Part shown: positions 41,732 to 49,771 of the stretch, piece by piece | How the letters are laid out: each line of letters opens with the position of its first letter | How positions within the stretch are numbered: position 1 is the stretch's first letter | Assembly (NCBI RefSeq): GCF_049844995.1 | Contig: NZ_JBNCMC010000005.1 | Coordinates: forward strand, 116,413 to 180,412 | Source of the DNA: Luteimicrobium sp049844995 | Lineage (GTDB): Bacteria > Actinomycetota > Actinomycetes > Actinomycetales > Cellulomonadaceae | Reading direction: 5' to 3' | DNA length: 64,000 bases | Made by a program: the position numbers and the translations under genes | Notes under the pieces: model-generated | Databases searched by the model: none | Told to the model about the DNA's origin: nothing | The model's input: only the letters and a program-made list of their open reading frames with translations

Positions 41732-42292
41732 TCAACGCCCCCAGGGCGCGCGGATCTCCCTCCAGTCGACGACGGCGAGCGGCACGGTGATCACGGGCCG
41801 GTGCTGGTGGTGGGACAGGTGGGCGGCGACGGAGTCCTCGAGGAGGTCCCGCAGGTGGCGACCGGAGCCCGTCGCGCGGGTGCCGACGACGATCGCGGAC
41901 GCGTCGACGGCGCGGGCCAGGTGCGTCAGCGCGCGGTCGGGGCGGCCCGCGAGGTACCGGAGGTCCCAGTCGAGGGCGTCCTCGCGGAGCCGCGCGGCGA
42001 GCGCCGCCCGGAGACCGGCCTCGACGCCCTCCCAGGCGTCGTCGACGCCGTCGGGATCGATCGGGGCGTGCCGCACCGTGCCGTCGGCGCGCTCCTCGAC
42101 CACGTAGCGGGACGTGTCGACGTATGCGAACGCGACCCGGACGCCGCCCAGCGCGCGGGCGAGGGACGCGGCTGTCCGGACGACCAGCGGGTCCTGCCCG
42201 GGGACGACGCCGACGACGAGCGGGTGCCCGGGGAACGGGACCATGCGCTCCAGGCCGGGCTGGGGGACTGCCGTGCTGCCCACGCGGACCAC
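41732..42292 (-). CDS. Universal stress protein (degenerate nucleotide motif)
   Basis: 186 residues, one Usp domain. The N-terminal strand VVGVVPGQDPLVVRTAASLA (about 26) and the C-terminal region ASAIVVGTRATGSGRHLRDL, then LEDSVAAHLSHHQHRPVITV, are typical. The ATP-binding GxxG-x9-GS pattern is altered (Ala and Asp replace two Gly), so nucleotide binding may be lost. GTG 42292 is tentative; another in-frame GTG lies 9 nt later and an ATG at residue 17. The domain match begins after residue 20. Confidence 0.8.
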   Translation of the reverse strand: MVRVGSTAVPQPGLERMVPFPGHPLVVGVVPGQDPLVVRTAASLARALGGVRVAFAYVDTSRYVVEERADGTVRHAPIDPDGVDDAWEGVEAGLRAALAARLREDALDWDLRYLAGRPDRALTHLARAVDASAIVVGTRATGSGRHLRDLLEDSVAAHLSHHQHRPVITVPLAVVDWREIRAPWGR

Positions 42293-42315
42293 CTCGTCTG
42301 AGTCGTCACGTCCAG

Positions 42316-42336
42316 GGTGCCCCGCGGACGGGCACC
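42316..42336. promoter_or_regulatory. Dyad GGTGCCC-N7-GGGCACC upstream of the CDF transporter
   Basis: Exact 7-bp arms, ending 14 nt before a TACGAT -10 box. It suits a metal-responsive operator, but that is a guess. Confidence 0.45.
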
Positions 42337-42349
42337 GCGCACCGCGCCC

Positions 42350-42355
42350 TACGAT
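42350..42355 (+). promoter_or_regulatory. -10 box TACGAT of the CDF gene
   Basis: It fits TANNNT. A GTG starts 5 nt later (42361) and the preferred GTG at 42403 lies about 40 nt into the transcript. Confidence 0.42.
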
Positions 42356-42402
42356 CGGGGGTGGGCGAGGACGTCGCCCGACCGAGACGGGGAGCGGACG
42401 CG

Positions 42403-43347
42403 GTGACCCACGCGCACGACCACGCCCACGGCGCCGGCGGCGTCGTCGGTGCCGATCCCGACGGCGGCCAGTGGCGCCGTCTGGCGGTCGCGTTCGGCAT
42501 CACGACGGCGATCCTCGTGGCCGAGGCCGTGGGCGCCCTGGTCACCGGGAGCCTCGCGCTGCTGGTCGACACCGCGCACATGCTCACCGACGCGGGCGGG
42601 CTGCTCGTGGCGCTCGTCGCGTCCCGCCTCGTGCTCCGGCCGCCGACGGCGCGGCGCACCTGGGGCCTGCGCCGCTTGGAGGTCCTCGCGGCGCTCGCCC
42701 AGTCGGCGGTCCTGCTCGCGGTCGGGGTCTACGTGCTCGTCGAGGGCGTCGCGCGCCTGCTGCACCCGCCGGAGGTGCCGTCGACCGCGCTCGTCGTCTT
42801 CGGCGTGATCGGGCTGGTCGGGAACCTCGCGTCGCTCGCGGTTCTGAGCGGCGGGCGGTCGTCCAGCCTCAACCTGCGGGCCGCGTTCCTCGAGGTGCTC
42901 AACGACGCGCTCGGGTCCGTGGGCGTGATCGTCGCGGCCGTCGTGATCGCGACGACAGGCTGGTACCGCGCGGACGCCGTCGCGGGCCTCGTGATCGGCG
43001 CGCTCATCCTCCCGCGGGCGTTCCTGCTCCTGCGGGAGACCGCGTCCGTCCTGCTCGAGACCACCCCGGCCGGGCTCGACCTCGACGAGGTCCGGGCGCG
43101 TCTCCTCGCCGTCGACCACGTGCTCGACGTCCACGACCTGCACGCGTCGCTCATCGCCACGGGGCTGCCGACCCTGAGCGCGCACGTCGTCGTGGACACC
43201 GGGTGCTTCCGCGACGGGCACGCGCCGCAGATCCTCGACGCGCTCCAGGACTGCGTCGCGACCCGGTTCGACGTGCCCGTCGAGCACTCGACCTTCCAGC
43301 TCGAGCCCGCGACCCACGCCGCCCACGAGGCCCCCGGCCACCCGTGA
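42403..43347 (+). CDS. Cation diffusion facilitator (CDF/CzcD-like) metal exporter
   Basis: 314 residues. A His-rich start (THAHDHAHG) is followed by six helices. The first metal site HMLTD (TM2) is intact. The TM5 counterpart reads EVLNDALGS, with Glu in place of the first His, which may alter metal choice. The cytoplasmic domain (LDLDEVRARLLAVDHVLDVHDLHASLIATG) is standard. It exports Zn, Co or similar divalent ions against protons. GTG 42403 has GGAG at about 9 nt; GTG 42361 is an alternative. It is divergent from the Usp gene. Confidence 0.9.
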   Translation: MTHAHDHAHGAGGVVGADPDGGQWRRLAVAFGITTAILVAEAVGALVTGSLALLVDTAHMLTDAGGLLVALVASRLVLRPPTARRTWGLRRLEVLAALAQSAVLLAVGVYVLVEGVARLLHPPEVPSTALVVFGVIGLVGNLASLAVLSGGRSSSLNLRAAFLEVLNDALGSVGVIVAAVVIATTGWYRADAVAGLVIGALILPRAFLLLRETASVLLETTPAGLDLDEVRARLLAVDHVLDVHDLHASLIATGLPTLSAHVVVDTGCFRDGHAPQILDALQDCVATRFDVPVEHSTFQLEPATHAAHEAPGHP

Positions 43348-43488
43348 CAGGGTGCGTCCGGCCGGCGTCGGACACCGTTCTCCCGAGAGGAGACGCCACG
43401 TCGGGGCACGACGCGTGGACGTTCCGGAGCCGGTCCGCAACGACGACGGTCGGCAACCCGGCCACGACGCGCACACCCTGACGGCCGT

Positions 43489-43505
43489 TCATCCCCGGGG
43501 GATGA
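43489..43505. promoter_or_regulatory. 17-nt dyad site D, TCATCCCCGGGGGATGA
   Basis: Perfect palindrome upstream of the GAP-family gene. CACGGT starts 23 nt beyond its edge and is followed by GGGGG, much like GAAGGTGGGGG after site B. Confidence 0.72.
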
Positions 43506-43589
43506 GGCGGGGCTGCCGCCCGCCCGGCACGGTGGGGGGACGTCGTCGGGCCGGCATCCGGTCGCCCGCGCGCGCTGAGGAGGTTCCCC

Positions 43590-44258
43590 GTGGGCTCTGC
43601 GATCGGACAGTCCCTGCCGGTGGCGGTCGGCGTCCTGATCAGCCCCCTGCCGATCGTGGCCGTGGTGCTCATGCTCGTGACGCCGCGCGCGAAGGCGAAC
43701 GCGTTCTCGTTCCTCGTCGGGTGGCTCGTCGCGATCTACGTGCTCGGGACGATCGTCGTGCTCGTCGCGGGAGCCGCCACCCCGAGCGACGACAAGCCCG
43801 GCTGGGTCGCGTGGGTCAAGATCGTGCTCGGCGTGCTGCTGCTCCTGGTCGCCTTCCGCCAGTGGTCCGGCCGGCCGCGAGGAGACGCCGAGCCGCCGAC
43901 GCCCAAGTGGATGCAGGCCATCGACTCCATGAAGCCCCCGGCCGCCGCCGGGCTGGGCGCCCTGCTCGGTGCCGTCAACCCCAAGAACCTGCTCCTCGTG
44001 GTCTCCGGCGCCGCAGCGATCTCGGCCGCCGCGCCGGGCAGCACCGGCACCCAGCTCGGCGCTCTGGCGGTGTTCACGGTCATCGCGTCGCTCGGCGTCA
44101 TCGCGCCCGTCGTGGTCTACCTGTCCCTGGGCGACCGGGCCGGCAAGGTCCTCGACGAGCTCAAGACGTGGATGATCCACAACAACGCCGTGATCATGGC
44201 CGTCCTCCTGCTGGTCATCGGCTTCAAGATGATCGGCGACGGCATCACCGCGATCTGA
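43590..44258 (+). CDS. GAP (Sap) family membrane protein, LysE-like
   Basis: 222 residues, six membrane helices. The start LPVAVGVLISPLPIVAVVLM and the middle GLGALLGAVNPKNLLLVVSG give the N-P-K loop of GAP/LysE-related exporters. Some mycobacterial members act in sulfolipid or glycolipid export; substrate here unknown. GAGGAGG is 6 nt before GTG 43590. The leader of about 50 nt begins at the promoter predicted next to site D. It belongs with the other ion and membrane genes under this dyad. Confidence 0.85.
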   Translation: MGSAIGQSLPVAVGVLISPLPIVAVVLMLVTPRAKANAFSFLVGWLVAIYVLGTIVVLVAGAATPSDDKPGWVAWVKIVLGVLLLLVAFRQWSGRPRGDAEPPTPKWMQAIDSMKPPAAAGLGALLGAVNPKNLLLVVSGAAAISAAAPGSTGTQLGALAVFTVIASLGVIAPVVVYLSLGDRAGKVLDELKTWMIHNNAVIMAVLLLVIGFKMIGDGITAI

Positions 44259-44316
44259 GACCCGGTCGGCTGGCGTACCGCGAACCCGCGTGCCACGCTC
44301 GGCAACGGGGGACCAC

Positions 44317-47300
44317 ATGACTCGACGGCCGTTTCGCATCCTGCACGACGCACCGCCACCCGGGACCCGACGAGAGGATCGGCGCCGACTCGCGCGGCCC
44401 CTGCTCGTCGCAGCTCTCGCGGGCGGCGCGCTGTGCCTCGTCGGTGCCGGCGCGCAGCTCACGAGCGCGAGCGCCGCGGCCCCGACGCACGGTGGCGCGA
44501 AGGCCGCGCTGGCCGCGGCCCTGATCCCCAACGCCAACACGGTGCCGATGGCCTGGCTCGGGACACCCGACGAACGACCCGCCGGCGGCCCGGTGCTGAC
44601 GATGCAGGCGGCGCTCAACGCCGCCACCGCGGGCCAGACGGTGTCCTTCGACCCCAACGACTACTCGTTCACGACGCGCCTGACCGTGCCGCGCGCCGTC
44701 ACGCTCGAGACGTCCGCACCGTCCACCCTGTTCGCGCAGTGGACGGTGAGCGGCGGTGGCCTCGCCACCGGGGCGGGCGTCACGTTCGGCACCTCCGCCA
44801 CCGGCGCGGTCGTCCTCGTCAGCGCGGCCGACGCGGCGCTCGACGGGATCACCGTCACCAACCCGAACGACGTCCTCCGGCCCACGGGCATCCAGCTCGC
44901 GGCGACCGCGACAGGCGTCACGATCGACCACTTCTCCATGGACGGCGGCGGCCAGGCGTCGTCGATCGGGGTGAGCCTCACCACCGGCTCGGCGACGATC
45001 ACCGACGCCTCCGTCGAAGGTGTCGCCACCGGCGTCGGGATCACGGCGGCGTCGACGGCCTCGGACATCGAGGTCGTCGGCGGGAGCTTCGAGGCGGCGA
45101 CCGCGGGCATCGCCCTCGGGACGTCGAACGCGCCCCGGGTCTCCGGGGCGACGCTGCAGGGCGCGGGGACCGGCACGGGCATCGACCTCGCCAGCTCGGC
45201 CGGCGCCCGGATCGAGGGCGTCGTCGTCGACGGCTTCGCCCGCGGCATCGGTGCGACGCCCACGAGCACGGCTGCCGGCCCGACCATCACGGGCGCGCGC
45301 ATCGAGAACGGCGGCCGCGAGGGGATCGCCCTCGGGGCGACGACCGGAGCGACGGTGACGACGCCCACGATCGTCGGCACCGACGCGGCGAGCTCGGTGG
45401 GCATCCAGATCCTCAACGCCACGGGCGTCACGCTCGACCGGGTCCGGGTCAGCCACTTCGCGAACGGCGTGCTCACGAACGTCGCGAACTCGGGCACCGG
45501 CCCCCGGGTGATCAGCCCCGTGATCTCGAGCTTCACGTCGGGCGGCATCACCCTCGGGTCGACGACCGGCGCGACCGTCACGGGCGCGACGATCACCGGC
45601 CTCGGGAGCGGCACGGGGATCTCGGCCGTCAACGCGACGGAGGTGACCGTGACCGACGCCGACATCAGCGCCGTGCTGTACGGCATCGGCTCGCAGTCCA
45701 CGTGGGACGGGGTCTCGCCGCGGGCGGACTACGCCCTGACCCACATCGACGTGACGAGCACCGTGTCCGGGTCGGCTGCGGTCTACCTGCTCGGCACACG
45801 TGACGCCGAGGTCGCGGACGTGCACGCCGACATGCCGGGGGCCGGGTTGATCGTGCACCAGTCGACCGCGACGGAGGCCACCGACATCACGGTCACGGGG
45901 CGCGACGGCGCGACCTCCACCACCGGCGCCGCGATCCTCCGTGCCTACGACTCGACGGGCGTGGACGTGGCGCGGTCGGCGATCTCCGGAGGGGGCTCCT
46001 ACGGCTTCTTCTACTCCAACGTGGACGGCTCGACGGTCACCCACGCGACCGTCTCCGACGTGTCCGAGTACGGCGTGTACGGTCGCGGGCTGTCGAACCT
46101 CGACCTGTCGGGGGTGACGTTCCGCGACAACGCCGCGGTGGGCTACCTCGCACGCACCCCGACGAGCGTCGACATCACGCACGACGTGACCCTCCACGAC
46201 AACGTCATGACCGACAACGACCGCGGGGTCGTCGTCTACTCGGGCTCGACCGCCGTGACCTTCCGCGCGAACACGGTGACCGGGCAGCCGTTCGCGGTGC
46301 TGGCCGCCCCCGCCCACGACCTCACGGTCGCGGACAACACGATCGCGGGCGCCGGGACGGCCGAGGACGAGGCCGCGATCATGGTCGAGCCGCTCTTCGT
46401 GGACGGCCGCACCCCGGGGTCGTTCTCGTCGTCCGGGATCGTGGTCCGCGACAACACGTTCGCCGGTGACGGCACCGCGGTGCTCGTCGGCTCGCCCGAC
46501 CAGACCAGCGAGGCCGCGGTGCGACGGACGGTGTCCGACCCGGTGCTCGTCGTCGGCAACACCTTCCCCGCCGCCTCGACGGCCGTCCGCACCTTCCCGA
46601 ACGCGGTCGTCGGGGAGGACTCGCTCCTCGACCTCCTGGCCGACGAGCAGGTCGACACGGGCGTCCGGGTCGTGACCGCCCCCTTCGCCGTCGACGCCCG
46701 CAACTACGACGACCCGAACGACTGGGGCTCCGTCTGCGGGCCGACCGGCTACCTCGACGGCACGCAGGTCCACGACGGCGGCGGCGCCGCCGTCTACGAG
46801 CTCGCCGTGGCCCCCGTCCTCTACCCGACGTCGTGCATCGAGCTGTCGCTCACGCAGAGCACGCCCCACCCGACGGTCGTCGGCACCGGCGACACGGTCA
46901 CCTGGACTCTGGTGCCCCGCAACGACGGACTTCGCTGGGCGCCGGCGGGCTGGACCGTCACCCAGCTCCTGCCCGACGGCGTGGAGCTGGTGTCCCTGAC
47001 CGGCGACGGCTACACGTTCGACGGCGCCACGGCCACCGCGACGGGCAACCTCGCGGTCGGCGAGGACGGTCCCGCGATCACCGTGACGGTCCGCGTGACG
47101 GGGTCGTACCCGGTGGACACCACCCTGCGGGGCGTCGCGTACGTCGCGCCGCTTCCCGAGGCGGCCGCGGGCGACCTCGACGGGGACGGCGCCGACGACG
47201 TCGTGTTCGAGCACCTGAACCCGCTCGTGGTCCCCACGATCGAGACGGACACGGACGCGTCCCCGACCGACAACGACAGCCAGGGCTCGTGGGTCGTGGC

Positions 47301-47604
47301 CGCGTCCGACACGACGCCCACGCCGACTCCGACGCCGACCCCCACGCCGACGCAGAGCCCGACGGCGTCGACGGGTCCGACGGGCTCGACGCCGGCGTCG
47401 GGGACGGGCTCCTCGTCGGGACCTGCGGGCTCCTCGGGCGACGGGACCGCCCCCGGCGCCGCCGGCGCGCCGTCGTCGGGCGCGGGCTGGGGCCTGGCGA
47501 CCACGGGCGCGGCGGTCGCGACCGCCGCCGTGGTGGCGGCGCTGCTGGTGGCGCTCGGGACGGCTCTCGTGCTCGTCCGCCGGAGGCACGCGGGGGGCGA
47601 GTGA
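44317..47604 (+). CDS. LATTG-anchored surface protein with right-handed beta-helix repeats
   Basis: 1,095 residues. The signal peptide is about 1-60 (Arg-rich n-region, core ending TSASA). Residues about 90-800 are Gly/Thr/Val/Asp-rich repeats with recurrent GVTIDxF, GATVTxxTI and V-x-D-N-x-F motifs, a pectin-lyase-like solenoid. A DUF11-like domain (about 850-940: GDTVTWTLVPRNDGLRWAPA) follows, then a Thr-Pro linker. The C-terminus is a sorting signal: LATTG (about 1060), a hydrophobic helix and RRRHAGG. It is probably fixed to the cell wall by a class E-type sortase encoded elsewhere. No catalytic residues were found for polysaccharide lyase activity. Confidence 0.85.
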   Translation: MTRRPFRILHDAPPPGTRREDRRRLARPLLVAALAGGALCLVGAGAQLTSASAAAPTHGGAKAALAAALIPNANTVPMAWLGTPDERPAGGPVLTMQAALNAATAGQTVSFDPNDYSFTTRLTVPRAVTLETSAPSTLFAQWTVSGGGLATGAGVTFGTSATGAVVLVSAADAALDGITVTNPNDVLRPTGIQLAATATGVTIDHFSMDGGGQASSIGVSLTTGSATITDASVEGVATGVGITAASTASDIEVVGGSFEAATAGIALGTSNAPRVSGATLQGAGTGTGIDLASSAGARIEGVVVDGFARGIGATPTSTAAGPTITGARIENGGREGIALGATTGATVTTPTIVGTDAASSVGIQILNATGVTLDRVRVSHFANGVLTNVANSGTGPRVISPVISSFTSGGITLGSTTGATVTGATITGLGSGTGISAVNATEVTVTDADISAVLYGIGSQSTWDGVSPRADYALTHIDVTSTVSGSAAVYLLGTRDAEVADVHADMPGAGLIVHQSTATEATDITVTGRDGATSTTGAAILRAYDSTGVDVARSAISGGGSYGFFYSNVDGSTVTHATVSDVSEYGVYGRGLSNLDLSGVTFRDNAAVGYLARTPTSVDITHDVTLHDNVMTDNDRGVVVYSGSTAVTFRANTVTGQPFAVLAAPAHDLTVADNTIAGAGTAEDEAAIMVEPLFVDGRTPGSFSSSGIVVRDNTFAGDGTAVLVGSPDQTSEAAVRRTVSDPVLVVGNTFPAASTAVRTFPNAVVGEDSLLDLLADEQVDTGVRVVTAPFAVDARNYDDPNDWGSVCGPTGYLDGTQVHDGGGAAVYELAVAPVLYPTSCIELSLTQSTPHPTVVGTGDTVTWTLVPRNDGLRWAPAGWTVTQLLPDGVELVSLTGDGYTFDGATATATGNLAVGEDGPAITVTVRVTGSYPVDTTLRGVAYVAPLPEAAAGDLDGDGADDVVFEHLNPLVVPTIETDTDASPTDNDSQGSWVVAASDTTPTPTPTPTPTPTQSPTASTGPTGSTPASGTGSSSGPAGSSGDGTAPGAAGAPSSGAGWGLATTGAAVATAAVVAALLVALGTALVLVRRRHAGGE

Positions 47605-47658
47605 CGACGACCCCGCCGCCGGACAGCGGCGCCCCCGCCGCGCGCGTCGCCGTCGAGC

Positions 47659-47675
47659 TCACCCGATCCGGGTGA
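47659..47675. promoter_or_regulatory. 17-nt dyad, TCACCCGATCCGGGTGA, upstream of alkyl sulfatase 1
   Basis: Perfect apart from the centre; same length as sites A-D, with TCACCC arms. It lies 73 nt before the start codon, further away than sites A-D from their starts, so it may serve another regulator. Confidence 0.6.
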
Positions 47676-47748
47676 TTCTGGCGCACGCCGCGCGGGCGGA
47701 GGCGCGCTCCGGAGGCGGCCTCGGCGGATCGTTGCCACCCTGGGCTCC

Positions 47749-49638
47749 ATGTCGACATCCAAGCCAGCAGCACCGAGCATCGTCCAGCAGCAGGCAGAGC
47801 TCCTCGACCGTCTGCCGTTCTCCGACACCCAGGACTTCGACGACGCGAGGCGGGGCCTCCTCGGTCGCCGCGAGCCGAACGCCATCACCGACGCCGACGG
47901 CACGGTCGTGTGGGACAACGACACCTACGACTTCCTTCAGGGCGACGCCCCCGACACGGTGAACCCGAGCTTGTGGCGGCAGTCGAGACTCAACGCCATC
48001 CAGGGTCTGTTCGAGGTCGTGCCGGGGATCTACCAGGTGCGCGGCTTCGACCTGTCGAACGTCACGTTCATCGAGGGCGACACAGGCGTCCTCGTCCTCG
48101 ACCCGCTCGTGACCGAGGAGACCGCGGCGGCCGCGCTCGCGCTCTACCGTGAGCACCGCGGCGACCGACCCGTCACCGGAGTGCTCTACACCCACCCGCA
48201 CGTCGACCACTTCGGCGGAGTCCGGGGCATCACGACGCAGGAGGACATCGACGCAGGGCGTGTGCCGATCATCGCGCCCGCCGAGTTCACGGAGCACGCG
48301 GCCTCCGAGAACGTTTATGCGGGGACCGCGATGGCGCGGCGCTCGGCGTACATGTTCGGCGCGGCGCTCGCCCGCGGCCCGCAGGGTCAGGTCGGCACCG
48401 GTCTCTCCCAGACGGTCGCGACCGGAAACATCACCCTCATCCACCCGACGCTCGACATCACGGAGACGGGGCAGGAGGAGATTGTCGACGGCGTCCGGAT
48501 GATCTTCCAGATGGCGCCGGGCACCGAGGCGCCCGCCGAGTTCCTCGTCTACTTCCCGGACCGCAAGGCGCTCTGCGCCGCCGAGGACGCGACGCACACC
48601 CTGCACAACCTGCTGACGCTGCGCGGGGCGCTGGTCCGCGACGCGCACGCCTGGTCGAACTACCTGACCGAGACGCTCGACCTGTGGGGCGACGAGGTCG
48701 AGGCCGTCTTCGCGTCGCACCACTGGCCCACGTGGGGCAACGAGCGGATCGTCGAGTTCCTGGCGCTCCAGCGCGACCTCTACGCCTACCTGCACGATCA
48801 GACCCTGCGGCTGCTCAACAAGGGGTTCACAGGCCCGGAGATCGCCGAGCAGATCGTCCTGCCGCCTGCGCTCGAGAACGCGTGGCACGCTCGGGGCTAC
48901 TACGGCTCCGTGAGCCACAACGTCAAGGCGATCTACCAGCGCTACATGGGCTGGTACGACGGCAACCCCGCCCACCTGTGGCAGCACCCGCCGGTCGAGC
49001 AGGGCAAGAGGTACGTGAAGCTCGCCGGGGGTGTCGACGCCGTCGTCGCCAACGCGCAGGAGGCCTTCGACGGTGGTGACTTCCGCTGGGCCGCCGAGGT
49101 CCTCAGCCACGCCGTCTTCGCCGAGCCCGACCACGCGGCGGCGCGGGACCTGCTCGCCGACACGCTCGAGCAGCTCGGCTACGGCGCGGAGAACGGCGTG
49201 TGGCGCAACATCTACCTGTCGGGCGCGACCGAGCTCCGCTCCGGCAAGTTCGGAACCCCGACGGTCTCCGCGTCGCCGGACGTCATCTCCGCCCTGACCC
49301 CGGAGATGCTGTTCGACGCCATCGCCATCCAGGTGAACGGCCCGGAGGCGTGGGACGAGCAGCTGACTATCGGCGTCGTCCTGACGGACACCGACGCCCG
49401 CTACCGCCTCTCCCTCGCGAACGGCGCGCTCACCTACAGCTCGGCGGCGCAGTCCGGGGACGCCGATGTGACGCTGACCGCGACCAGCCGGGCCCTGCCG
49501 GCCCTCGCGACCGGCGGCCTCTCGGCTGACGGCCTCGCGCAGGCGGGCATCCAGGTGGCCGGCGACGCGTCGGTGCTGAGCCGCCTCGCGGGCGTGCTCG
49601 ACCCGGGGGACCCGGACTTCTCGATCGTCACTCCGTAG
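47749..49638 (+). CDS. Alkyl sulfatase (SdsA-like metallo-beta-lactamase fold), copy 1
   Basis: 629 residues, no signal peptide, so unlike SdsA1 it is probably cytoplasmic. It hydrolyses primary alkyl sulfates such as detergents to alcohol and sulfate. The Zn motif is THPHVDHFGG (148-157: His149, His151, Asp153, His154), with further ligands in CAAEDATHTLHNL. The dimerisation domain follows (about 400-500: HNVKAIYQRYMGWYDGNPAH) and a C-terminal SCP2-like domain (about 520-629) that binds the alkyl chain. No strong ribosome-binding site; ATG 47749 lies 7 nt after CACCCT, so it may be leaderless. It is a close paralogue of the next gene. Confidence 0.93.
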   Translation: MSTSKPAAPSIVQQQAELLDRLPFSDTQDFDDARRGLLGRREPNAITDADGTVVWDNDTYDFLQGDAPDTVNPSLWRQSRLNAIQGLFEVVPGIYQVRGFDLSNVTFIEGDTGVLVLDPLVTEETAAAALALYREHRGDRPVTGVLYTHPHVDHFGGVRGITTQEDIDAGRVPIIAPAEFTEHAASENVYAGTAMARRSAYMFGAALARGPQGQVGTGLSQTVATGNITLIHPTLDITETGQEEIVDGVRMIFQMAPGTEAPAEFLVYFPDRKALCAAEDATHTLHNLLTLRGALVRDAHAWSNYLTETLDLWGDEVEAVFASHHWPTWGNERIVEFLALQRDLYAYLHDQTLRLLNKGFTGPEIAEQIVLPPALENAWHARGYYGSVSHNVKAIYQRYMGWYDGNPAHLWQHPPVEQGKRYVKLAGGVDAVVANAQEAFDGGDFRWAAEVLSHAVFAEPDHAAARDLLADTLEQLGYGAENGVWRNIYLSGATELRSGKFGTPTVSASPDVISALTPEMLFDAIAIQVNGPEAWDEQLTIGVVLTDTDARYRLSLANGALTYSSAAQSGDADVTLTATSRALPALATGGLSADGLAQAGIQVAGDASVLSRLAGVLDPGDPDFSIVTP

Positions 49639-49682
49639 CGACCGGAGGGCGCCCGCCCGCCCGTGTGCCGCGCGTCGAGCCC

Positions 49683-49699
49683 TCACCCGATCAGGGTGA
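49683..49699. promoter_or_regulatory. 17-nt dyad, TCACCCGATCAGGGTGA, upstream of alkyl sulfatase 2
   Basis: It differs from the copy at 47659 by one base and has the same distance to the start codon. The following 75 nt are also nearly identical, so promoter and gene were duplicated together. Confidence 0.62.
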
Positions 49700-49771
49700 T
49701 TCTCGCGCGCGCCACGCGGGCGGAGGCGCGCTCCGGAGGCGGTCCCGGCGGATCGTTGCGAGCCTGGGCTC

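Noticed and set aside
43348..43488. Possible small gene between CDF and site D
   Set aside because: No start with ribosome-binding site and no plausible product; codon pattern not like a gene.
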